Assembly (NCBI GenBank): GCA_023253875.1
Contig: JALRFC010000141.1
Location: 1 to 5,635 of the forward strand
Origin: Candidatus Kapaibacterium sp.
GTDB lineage: Bacteria > Bacteroidota > Ignavibacteria > Kapaibacteriales > UBA961
DNA: 5,635 nt
Direction of reading: 5' to 3'
Under the pieces are notes generated by a model. The model was not told the origin of the DNA and ran no database searches. It was given only the letters and a program-made list of their open reading frames with translations. The first letter of the stretch is position 1. Each line of letters starts with the position of its first letter. Below are positions 1 through 5,635 of the stretch, piece by piece. The translations under genes were made by a program, and so were the position numbers.

Positions 1-1
1 A

Positions 2-445
2 TCTGATAAATTCTCATTGAACAATCCACCGACTTTCCCACTTACTCTTGCATCCGGTGAATGCAGAACAATCGAAGTATCGTTCAATGCAGAGCAAAGT
101 GGAACATATACTGCAGGACTTCAAGTAATATCAGGAAAAGGAACCTATACTATTCCATTGAGTACGGAAATCCTTTCATCGGTCAATGATTCAGACATTT
201 CAAGTCTTAGTATTATGCCGAATCCAGCACAATCTGTGATTTCCATCAATGGAATCATGTCTGCAGGGATTGAATCAATTTCACTGATATCACTTATGGG
301 ACGCGAGGTATTCACGCAGCAAGGACCATTCACACATGAGAAATTTGACTATTCATTGAATGATATTCCTTCGGGTGTCTATATGCTTCGCATGCAAATA
401 CGGGATGGCAAGCATTTGATGCGACAAGTGATCAAACAAGATTAA
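2..445 (+). CDS. T9SS cargo protein, C-terminal part (Ig-like/ASH-type domain plus type A sorting domain)
   Basis: This is the 3' end of a larger gene. The frame is open to the left edge and no true start is visible; the TTG at 17 is internal. The first ~55 residues (PTFPLTLASGE, then IEVSFNAEQSGTYTAGL) have the look of the Ig-like ASH/choice-of-anchor-D modules common in Bacteroidota surface proteins. After a short linker (SSVNDSD) comes a type IX secretion C-terminal sorting domain. It shows a first strand with the PNP motif (bases 218-226), LMGREVF (from 293), the conserved SGVYMLRM (371-394) and a closing basic strand ending RQVIKQD. In this family the domain directs export across the outer membrane by the T9SS and is normally removed. 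The protein is therefore probably secreted or cell-surface bound. The function of the missing N-terminal part cannot be inferred. A strong terminator follows 5 bases after the stop, so this is the last gene of its transcript. The sorting-domain call is firm; the Ig-like call is moderate. Confidence 0.9.
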   Translation, partial: SDKFSLNNPPTFPLTLASGECRTIEVSFNAEQSGTYTAGLQVISGKGTYTIPLSTEILSSVNDSDISSLSIMPNPAQSVISINGIMSAGIESISLISLMGREVFTQQGPFTHEKFDYSLNDIPSGVYMLRMQIRDGKHLMRQVIKQD

Positions 446-449
446 AAGA

Positions 450-479
450 AAGGCCTGTTCACAAGACAGGCCTTTTTTT
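450..479 (+). terminator. Rho-independent terminator of the T9SS cargo gene
   Basis: A perfect 9-bp stem (AAGGCCTGT at 450-458 with ACAGGCCTT at 466-474) encloses a 7-base loop. The right arm runs straight into a T tract (473-479). It begins 5 bases after the TAA stop at 443-445. This is a textbook intrinsic terminator. It separates the cargo gene from the following two-gene unit, which must therefore have its own promoter between about 480 and 580. Confidence 0.93.
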
Positions 480-580
480 ATGGCGTTTTTTGTCAGATAA
501 TTCGAAAAAGTTTTCAGAAATACATGTTTGGCACAATCTTTTGGGTAAACTAAGGGTGATTCTCTACTTAAGGAATACTC

Positions 581-1165
581 ATGAGATCTTTCATCATATT
601 GTGTTTATGTGGCATACTTGCTACGATGACCATGAAGTCTATCGAACCTGCAAAAAGGCATACTGCTCGCTTTGCAGGAACATATATGTTTGGTTCAGCT
701 ATTCATAAAGATGCTGAAGAAGAAGAGCATGACTATATTGGTCCGGGTGGGACAGTTCTATTATATCCGGAAACAGATTCTACGATGTTGTTTTTCATGG
801 AAGTGGAAAAAGGCGAACCGGCGAATGCAATTGGAAGATTGACAGGAAGAATATCTCTGAAAAGCAATAAAGGAATCTTCATGATGAATAATCCTCAGGG
901 AATTCCGATTTGCAAATTGTCATTCCAAATTGAAAAACGGTTTCTTGACATTCGAACTGTTGATGGTTTGAATGATTGTGGATTTGGTCCCGGAGTTCGT
1001 GCCGACAATCGCTTTTTCCGCTATAGTGGTGAAATCCCAGAATGCTATGAAGTGGAAGGAAAAAAAACATGTTTTGAGCAAACACCTGAAAAGAAAAATG
1101 GAACGGCTCAATCACTGCCTGATAAAAAAACTGTTCCGACAATCAATACGGATAATCAATTGTGA
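581..1165 (+). CDS. Small exported protein of unknown function with two cysteine pairs
   Basis: A 194-residue protein. The ATG at 581 is supported by a clear Shine-Dalgarno AAGGA (570-574) with 6-base spacing. The N-terminus (MRSFIILCLCGILATM) is a short hydrophobic signal-like segment after one Arg. The cysteines at 8 and 10 lie too early and in the wrong context for a convincing lipobox, so export as a soluble periplasmic or secreted protein is more likely, though the cleavage site is unclear. The body (about 32-165) looks beta-rich and begins with AGTYMFG. It carries four cysteines in two close pairs: C111 and C133 (CKLSF, then NDCGFGPGV) and C155 and C164 (PECYEVEGKKTC), plausible disulfides in the periplasm. 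The last ~27 residues are polar, low-complexity and probably disordered. I do not recognise a named family. The C...CGFGxGV pattern resembles conserved hypothetical exported proteins of Bacteroidota, but that is an impression. It overlaps the next gene by 4 bases, so the two are probably co-translated. Confidence 0.8.
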   Translation: MRSFIILCLCGILATMTMKSIEPAKRHTARFAGTYMFGSAIHKDAEEEEHDYIGPGGTVLLYPETDSTMLFFMEVEKGEPANAIGRLTGRISLKSNKGIFMMNNPQGIPICKLSFQIEKRFLDIRTVDGLNDCGFGPGVRADNRFFRYSGEIPECYEVEGKKTCFEQTPEKKNGTAQSLPDKKTVPTINTDNQL

Positions 1166-1623
1166 TTCCAGACATAATTGAACTTCCTGAATTAGCCATC
1201 ATCGGTAGACATCTTGTTTTATCCATTGATGATTATTCTGTATTTCCTTTATGGAAACAATTCAGAACCGAACAAGCTGCAAATAATCTCATGGGTGTAC
1301 ACCTCTATGCAATACAACAGTATGCAGAATGGCCTCCAAAAACTACAATTACACATTGGGCGGGGATTGAGAGAAAAGATGGCGTGGACTATCCTTCAGA
1401 ATGGCTTATTCATCCACTGAGCAGTGGCAAGTATGGCCGTTTCATTCACCGTGGAACACAAGCAGAATTTCCAAAAACAATGGCGATGATTTTCACCGAA
1501 TGGTTGCCATCATCGCCATATCACTATGATTCCTCTAGAGCACAATTTCAAATCATGTCAGCAGACTATGTGATGAATGATCCTGAAAGTGAAGAATTTG
1601 TCTTCATTCCCATCGCTCAATAA
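1162..1623 (+). CDS. Stand-alone GyrI-like/SOUL-type small-molecule-binding domain protein
   Basis: A 153-residue protein with no predicted signal peptide, so probably cytoplasmic. Features match the GyrI-like (AraC effector-binding/SbmC, SOUL superfamily) fold: an N-terminal strand, a helix (FPLWKQF, 28-34), WAGIE (66-70), a strand and loop SGKYGRFIHRGT (88-99) matching the usual G-x-Y-A-x-F-x-H-x-G, a helix leading to EWLPSSPY (113-120), and the closing strand EFVFIPI (145-151). The length is that of a single complete domain with no DNA-binding part. Relatives act as drug or effector binders, gyrase inhibitors or cyclopropanoid hydrolases; no ligand can be assigned here. At the position where many members have a pocket Glu (FE motif), this protein has FQ (F129-Q130). 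The start is GTG at 1162, inside GTGA shared with the upstream stop; a weak GGA lies 9 bases upstream. The 3' end overlaps the convergent acyl-CoA synthetase by 7 bases. The fold call is fairly sure; the function is unknown. Confidence 0.78.
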   Translation: MIPDIIELPELAIIGRHLVLSIDDYSVFPLWKQFRTEQAANNLMGVHLYAIQQYAEWPPKTTITHWAGIERKDGVDYPSEWLIHPLSSGKYGRFIHRGTQAEFPKTMAMIFTEWLPSSPYHYDSSRAQFQIMSADYVMNDPESEEFVFIPIAQ

Positions 1624-3482
1624 TACATTCCATCAATTGCATCTTTGTATTTGGCTTCTACGAATTTTCTTTTGACTTTTTGTGTCATGGTGAATTCACC
1701 TGCTTCTACGCTGAATGGTTGACGCTTAACGATGAAATTCTTCACGCGTTCAAATTTTGCAAGATCCTTTTCGAGTTTTTTCATGTCTTGCTCAATCCAA
1801 TCATGAATATCTTGATCTGGAATAAATGGATCGGCTTCTTCAAAGAAAGCATCATTTTTATTGAATGTTTCTTTGATATCATCTTTGGAAGGAACGATGA
1901 TTGCAGTGAGAAATTCTCTTTTGTCACCAATGAGAAATATCTGTTCAATCTTCGTGCTTTTTGAATATTGATTTTCAATCGGCGTTGGATACACATTCTT
2001 TCCGAAGCTGTTCACGATCATGTTTTTGATGCGATCTGTGATCTTTAGATATCCTTTGTGGAATGTTCCAACATCTCCTGTATGGAACCAACCATCAGCA
2101 TCCATCACTTCTGCGGTGGCTTCGGGTTTATTGAGATAACCATGCATCACATTGGGTCCTTTCACGAGAATCTCGCCTTCAGGACATGTAAAATTCTTAT
2201 CGAATGATTCATATGTCTGAACCGTATGCAATTCTTTGGTATCGGGATTCTGAATGGCAACGGTGCAACCGGGAGCTACGCGACCAACTGTGCCATAGAC
2301 TTGTCTTTCGAATTCATTCACGGAAACAAGCGGTGAAGTTTCGGTTAATCCATATCCTTCCAAGACGAGAATATCGAGATTCTTGAAAAAGATTCCGACA
2401 TGAGGATAAAGTGCTGCACCACCGGAAACGACGATGCGCATTCTTCCGCCCATGCGTTCACGGATTTTACTGAATACCAATTTGTCTGCAATCGCAAGTT
2501 TCATCGAAAGCAATGCACCGGGTTGTTTGCCATCTTCATTGAGCAATCGTTTTGCGTCACCTTGACTGAATGCCCACAAGAAAATCTTTGATTTCAATCC
2601 TCCATCCGCAAGAGCCATTTTTTGTACGCGATCATAAATTCTTTCGAGTAAGCGCGGAACAGATGCCATCACCGTTGGGCGCACTTCTTTGATATTCGTT
2701 GCGATTGTTTCAATGCCTTCCGCAAATGCGATTGTACCACCGATATAGGTTGAGAGATAATAAGTGGCGAGTCTTTCGAAGACATGACAAAGAGGAAGGA
2801 ATGACAAAAACACATCATCCGGTCCGATATTGCTCACGATGGTTTTTGCAGCTTTGGCATTGCTCATGAAATTTCCATGACTGAGCATCACACCTTTAGG
2901 TACGCCCGTTGTGCCGGAAGTATAAATCAAAGAAGCAAGATCATGTTCATGAACCGAATTGAAAATATCTTGTATTGCCGTTGCATATTCGGATGACTTT
3001 GCTTTGCCATGTTCAATCACTTGTTTTGCACTCATCACTTTGTCTTGTGCTTCTATATCATATGCTGTGATGATTGTTTGCAATGAAGTTCCTCGAGAAT
3101 CAATCGCAAGAATTCTACGAAGAAGAAATGGGGTACCAACGAGAATTGCTTTTGCTTCACTATCATTCAGGATATATTCGATTTCTGATTCTGATAATGT
3201 TGGATAGAGTGATGCATTCACCAAGCCGAGTTTCAAACAAGCTTGATCGAAGATGATATACTCCGGAGAATTCTCCAGAATGAATGCCACGCGATCACCT
3301 TTACGCAATCCCATATCATGTAAAGCAGATGCAATTGCATCGATAGAAGTGAGAATGTCGCCAAAGCTGATATTTGTGTATGTGCCTTGGACTTTTTTCA
3401 TGAGGAATGGTTGATCCAAACCTCGCAATGTATGTGCTGAATTGAGGAAAAATCCGTGTAAAGATTGAGCTTGCATACGCAT
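1617..3482 (-). CDS. Long-chain acyl-CoA synthetase, AMP-forming (FAA1/FadD15-like)
   Basis: This 621-residue enzyme activates fatty acids to acyl-CoA through an acyl-adenylate: fatty acid + ATP + CoA give acyl-CoA + AMP + PPi. It feeds beta-oxidation or lipid synthesis. It is an ANL-superfamily adenylating enzyme of normal length for the bacterial FAA1 group. Visible motifs in order: ATP-binding P-loop YTSGTTGVPKGV (187-198); LPLCHVFER (229-237), typical of long-chain synthetases; SGGAAL (353-358); GYGLTET (376-382); DGWFHTGD (463-470); hinge region ITDRIK (481-486) with D483, then GKNVYPTPIE (494-503); and the C-terminal region TMTQKVKRK (598-606), where K602 is the best candidate for the catalytic adenylation lysine. 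All key motifs are present and it appears functional. There is no signal peptide; it is cytosolic or peripherally membrane-bound. The start may be the ATG at 3480-3482 or, two codons in, the ATG at 3474-3476. The latter has GGA (bases 3485-3487 read on this strand) at a better 8-base spacing. It is convergent with the GyrI-like gene and divergent from the propeller gene. No terminator is seen beyond its stop. Confidence 0.96.
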   Translation of the reverse strand: MRMQAQSLHGFFLNSAHTLRGLDQPFLMKKVQGTYTNISFGDILTSIDAIASALHDMGLRKGDRVAFILENSPEYIIFDQACLKLGLVNASLYPTLSESEIEYILNDSEAKAILVGTPFLLRRILAIDSRGTSLQTIITAYDIEAQDKVMSAKQVIEHGKAKSSEYATAIQDIFNSVHEHDLASLIYTSGTTGVPKGVMLSHGNFMSNAKAAKTIVSNIGPDDVFLSFLPLCHVFERLATYYLSTYIGGTIAFAEGIETIATNIKEVRPTVMASVPRLLERIYDRVQKMALADGGLKSKIFLWAFSQGDAKRLLNEDGKQPGALLSMKLAIADKLVFSKIRERMGGRMRIVVSGGAALYPHVGIFFKNLDILVLEGYGLTETSPLVSVNEFERQVYGTVGRVAPGCTVAIQNPDTKELHTVQTYESFDKNFTCPEGEILVKGPNVMHGYLNKPEATAEVMDADGWFHTGDVGTFHKGYLKITDRIKNMIVNSFGKNVYPTPIENQYSKSTKIEQIFLIGDKREFLTAIIVPSKDDIKETFNKNDAFFEEADPFIPDQDIHDWIEQDMKKLEKDLAKFERVKNFIVKRQPFSVEAGEFTMTQKVKRKFVEAKYKDAIDGMYY

Positions 3483-3609
3483 ATTCCATAAATGTGAATG
3501 ATTGTAATCTACGAAAAATCAATGATTTGAAAGAAGATAGGTTTCCACCGTTGAATACATCAGAATGGTTGCGTAATTTGCGACTGTCAATCATCTTTTA
3601 TGGATTTAC
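3483..3609. repeat. Divergent intergenic region with paired inverted leader arms
   Basis: The 127 bases separate two divergent genes. The 22 bases immediately before each start codon are related when each is read toward its own gene. Both begin CAATCAT and both contain TTTATGGA. On the + strand these are 3588-3594 and 3597-3604, with 5 bases to the ATG at 3610. On the - strand they are bases 3504-3498 and 3492-3485, with 2 bases to the ATG at 3482. The inner gap differs (2 versus 5 bases), but the distance from the start of CAATCAT to ATG is 22 in both. The GGA in the shared octamer may act as a weak ribosome-binding site for each gene. Whether the arms are a shared operator, a shared translation leader or chance is not known. 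Confidence 0.45.
3551..3579 (+). promoter_or_regulatory. Possible promoter of the propeller gene (weak match)
   Basis: TTGAAT (3551-3556) and TAATTT (3574-3579) are separated by exactly 17 bases and would start transcription about 24 bases before the ATG at 3610. The hexamers match the general sigma-70 consensus at only 4 of 6 and 3 of 6 positions. The Bacteroidota-type -7 motif TAnnTTTG is present only as TAATTTG, one base short. The spacing and placement are good and the sequence match is poor, so this is tentative. Confidence 0.22.
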
Positions 3610-5553
3610 ATGCACACCTTACTACTATTATTAGCGCTACTCTGTAGCTCGTCGCTGCTTGCTCAGCATATACAACAGTTTACTCCGTACGATGATGCAT
3701 TTCAGGGTATCATCAAAAGTCATAAACCAAGTTTCGATGCTTCCTATCCCGATTGGGCCAAAGAGTTATATGTATTTCCTGCCAATGCAGAAACAGTACG
3801 CATTGGATTGAATACGTATCTCCAACAGAATCCCAATGCACATAGCGCAATCATTCGGTATGCAAAACAGTGGTTGAGAGCAACTGCAGATAATGCTGAT
3901 GCGCAGGGAATAGTTCAGCTTCCATCTAAAGATGTGCAAGTGAATGATTCAAAAGCAGAACAATCTCTTGCAGGAAAAGGCAAGTGGACATTTTGGGGTC
4001 CGAAAGAAACATTTTGGCTCAATGAATCGGGCTCTGCAACAGAGCCAAAGTCTTGTCCATGGCAAGTCAATATTTATGCATTCGATGTAGCCGAGTCCAA
4101 TCCTTCAATTCTCTATGCAGGAACCGAGACCGGTTTTGTTGCAAAAACCACGGATAAAGGATTGAATTGGACTCAATCGGGAAGAGACTATTCATTCGGT
4201 GGTGGGATTATTGCAGTGGCTATTCATCCTACGAATCCTGCTATTGTCTATGTGAGTGGAGGAAGACAAGTTCATAAAACCACTGATGGTGGTGCAACGT
4301 GGAAAGCAATGCTTACCGAGCGCTTTGGTGCTGATCGATTGAAGATTGATCCCAAAGATCCTTCGGTAATCATGGCCGTCGCACCGGAAGGTGTGTTTCG
4401 CTCTGAAAATCAAGGTTTGTCATGGCTCAAAGTATGGAATGCACCGGCATATGATATTGAATTCACGCCCGGAAATTCGAAAAATGTCTATGCACTCGTA
4501 AAAGAAAATGGAAATTTCAGAATGGTGCAGAGTATTGATGGTGGTAGAACATTTACCGTGCATTCTTCATTTCCATCAGATATCGTAGAACGCTCAGGTG
4601 GTTTGCTTGCGATGACTCCTGCCAATCCCGGAATCATCTATGCTATTTTGCTTTCTTCCGATGATATTCCACATTTATTGAAAGGAAGAATTGGTGGAAC
4701 TACACCTCAATGGACAACCGTAAGAAAAGGAAAAACAACAGAAATGCCGATGGACAATTGGCAAGGATATTTCGACTTGGTATTGGAAGTTTCACCAACA
4801 GATTCCAATATGTTATTCACAGGAACTGCATCATTGTATAAATCAACAAATGGCGGTTCTACATTTACCATCATTGGTGGTTATGGTGGGAATATTCCAG
4901 TGCATCCCGATCAGCAAGACATGAAGCTCATGCCGAATGGTGATTTCTGGATTTCAACCGATGGCGGTTTGACTTTGTCCACCGATGCATTTTCAAATCC
5001 AAATAATGCATTTGCACGAAATAATGGAATCGTTGGTTCTGATTTTTGGGGCTTCGATCAAGGATGGACAGAAGATATCATCATCGGTGGGCGCTATCAT
5101 AATGGCAATACCGCGATTTCGGACAATTATCAACCCAAGGCATTGCGTATGGGTGGAGCTGAATCACCGACAGGTTGGGTATTGCATCATAAAGAAAGAC
5201 ATGTCGCATTCAATGATTTAGGGAATGGTTGGATATTGCCAAAAACAGCGACCGGAAAACCTGAAGGTAGATTTATTTATAGCAAATTTCCAAACATGGA
5301 AGAATATGGTGGAAGAAGAGGAAATCTCTTGCATCATCCTGAGTATAGCACCACTGTTTTTGTTGGCGAAGGCAAAGGTTTTTGGATGTCCAAAGATGCA
5401 GGTTCCACATGGGATTTGATGCATGCATTTGAGAATCCCGTTCGATTCATGCAAATCAGTTATGCTGAAAAAGATCCCATCATATATGCAGATATTGTAA
5501 ATGAAGGTATCTATCGCAGTACTGATCTTGGTAAAACGCTGAGTACTCAATAG
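3610..5553 (+). CDS. Secreted sortilin/BNR-type beta-propeller protein, 3' end disrupted
   Basis: A 647-residue secreted protein. The N-terminus MHTLLLLLALLCSSSLLAQ is a clear Sec signal peptide, probably cut after LLA (residue 18). Residues ~19-125 form a non-repetitive pre-domain. From ~126 (WTFWGPKE) the protein is built of beta-propeller blades marked by Asp-box motifs (S/T-x-D/N-x-G-x-T/S-W/F): 179-187 KTTDKGLNW, 223-231 KTTDGGATW, 264-272 RSENQGLSW, 307-315 QSIDGGRTF, 411-419 KSTNGGSTF, 448-456 ISTDGGLTL, 593-601 MSKDAGSTW, and 636-644 RSTDLGKTL. Blades also carry the usual NPxIxYAG-type strands. Such sortilin/VPS10-like propellers are common T9SS cargo, with roles in binding or glycan and protein interaction; no catalytic residues are assignable. 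Residues ~475-530 (GGRYHNGN, GGAESPTGW) break the repeat pattern. The last Asp-box loses its expected Trp at base 5539, and a stop follows four codons later. There is no C-terminal sorting domain in frame, so the 3' end is probably broken or misjoined. The ATG at 3610 is the only sensible start; an in-frame stop lies at 3574. Confidence 0.88.
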   Translation: MHTLLLLLALLCSSSLLAQHIQQFTPYDDAFQGIIKSHKPSFDASYPDWAKELYVFPANAETVRIGLNTYLQQNPNAHSAIIRYAKQWLRATADNADAQGIVQLPSKDVQVNDSKAEQSLAGKGKWTFWGPKETFWLNESGSATEPKSCPWQVNIYAFDVAESNPSILYAGTETGFVAKTTDKGLNWTQSGRDYSFGGGIIAVAIHPTNPAIVYVSGGRQVHKTTDGGATWKAMLTERFGADRLKIDPKDPSVIMAVAPEGVFRSENQGLSWLKVWNAPAYDIEFTPGNSKNVYALVKENGNFRMVQSIDGGRTFTVHSSFPSDIVERSGGLLAMTPANPGIIYAILLSSDDIPHLLKGRIGGTTPQWTTVRKGKTTEMPMDNWQGYFDLVLEVSPTDSNMLFTGTASLYKSTNGGSTFTIIGGYGGNIPVHPDQQDMKLMPNGDFWISTDGGLTLSTDAFSNPNNAFARNNGIVGSDFWGFDQGWTEDIIIGGRYHNGNTAISDNYQPKALRMGGAESPTGWVLHHKERHVAFNDLGNGWILPKTATGKPEGRFIYSKFPNMEEYGGRRGNLLHHPEYSTTVFVGEGKGFWMSKDAGSTWDLMHAFENPVRFMQISYAEKDPIIYADIVNEGIYRSTDLGKTLSTQ

Positions 5554-5635
5554 GCGCTAATGCAAGTGCCGGCGCAGCAGGAACGTCTAGTCTTAGCGTC
5601 ATATACCCTGCCCCGTTGCCCGACCGTCAGCCTTG
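5539..5635. other. GC-rich tail after the break in the propeller gene
   Basis: From about 5539 the sequence no longer fits the upstream gene. The Asp-box that should read GKTW becomes GKTLSTQ and a TAG stop follows at 5551-5553. By direct count the last 85 bases (5551-5635) are 51/85 = 60% GC, against roughly 40% in the rest of the window. The frame starting at 5541 stays open to the window end (31 full codons). It reads a linker rich in Ala, Gly and Ser (GANASAGAAGTSS) followed by LSVIYPAPLPDR, which resembles the start of a T9SS sorting domain (LSVYPNPxxDR type). No terminator is visible. The tail could be a misjoined piece of another cargo gene, the real 3' end of this gene after a one-base error, or poor-quality contig-end sequence. 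Confidence 0.5.

Noticed and set aside
528..556. TTGGCA (528-533) and TAAGGG (551-556), 17 bases apart, as a promoter for the two-gene unit
   Set aside because: The spacing is ideal but the -10 element is a poor match, and no Bacteroidota-type TAnnTTTG is placed correctly. A promoter must exist in 480-580, but this one is not supported well enough to annotate.
490..708. A 72-codon + strand open frame beginning TTG, overlapping the start of the exported protein gene
   Set aside because: It overlaps the gene at 581, which has a good Shine-Dalgarno site and signal peptide. Its own translation is rich in Cys, His and Tyr with no recognisable domain.
1590..1606. Small hairpin TGAAGA-ATTTG-TCTTCA near the end of the GyrI-like gene, considered as a terminator for the opposing synthetase
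   Set aside because: The 6-bp stem is AT-rich, lies inside coding sequence and lacks a T tract on either strand.
3316..3594. A 92-codon - strand open frame spanning the divergent intergenic region and the 5' end of the acyl-CoA synthetase
   Set aside because: Most of it lies in another frame of a clearly coding acyl-CoA synthetase, and the product shows no domain or plausible composition.
5218..5550. A 110-codon - strand open frame opposite the 3' part of the propeller gene
   Set aside because: It is antisense to well-formed Asp-box repeats, rich in Ile, Phe and Cys, with no motif. It is best explained as a shadow of the real gene.
5551..5635. Tail considered as an attachment site or the end of a mobile element
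   Set aside because: No inverted or direct repeat, integrase or transposase sequence is present, and nothing in the window repeats the tail. Misjoin or frameshift is simpler.
1..5635. Search for a defence, CRISPR, toxin-antitoxin, riboswitch or tRNA feature
   Set aside because: No regularly spaced repeats, no small gene pair of toxin-antitoxin type, no tRNA-like cloverleaf and no recognisable riboswitch core was seen on either strand by eye.

Overview
The window suggests a moderately AT-rich bacterium (about 40% GC by eye) of the Bacteroidota/Chlorobiota/Ignavibacteriota group. The main evidence is the first gene, which ends in a type IX secretion system (T9SS) C-terminal sorting domain, a secretion route essentially confined to that group. 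The large secreted beta-propeller protein with many Asp-box repeats fits the same group. Genus cannot be read from the sequence.

Layout, left to right. (1) The 3' end of a large secreted T9SS cargo gene runs off the left edge and is closed by a strong intrinsic terminator (450-479). (2) A two-gene + strand unit follows: a small exported protein of unknown function (581-1165) overlapping by 4 bases a stand-alone GyrI-like/SOUL-type small-molecule-binding protein (1162-1623). (3) On the - strand, convergent with that unit and overlapping its end by 7 bases, is an AMP-forming long-chain acyl-CoA synthetase (1617-3482). (4) A 127-base divergent intergenic region carries two related 22-base leader arms, one abutting each start codon. 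(5) On the + strand lies a secreted sortilin/BNR-type beta-propeller protein (3610-5553). Its reading frame breaks inside the eighth Asp-box, and about 97 GC-richer bases follow to the window end (5539-5635).

Functionally this looks like ordinary chromosomal gene content: envelope or secreted proteins, one fatty-acid activation enzyme and one ligand-binding protein. Apart from the overlapping secreted-protein/GyrI-like pair, nothing ties these genes into one pathway. I saw no RNA gene, CRISPR array, insertion sequence or defence system. The parts most worth a second look are the 3' break of the propeller gene (misassembly, frameshift or real truncation), a sorting-domain-like motif in the shifted frame after the break, and the paired leader arms between the divergent genes. 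I found no convincing undescribed multi-gene system.
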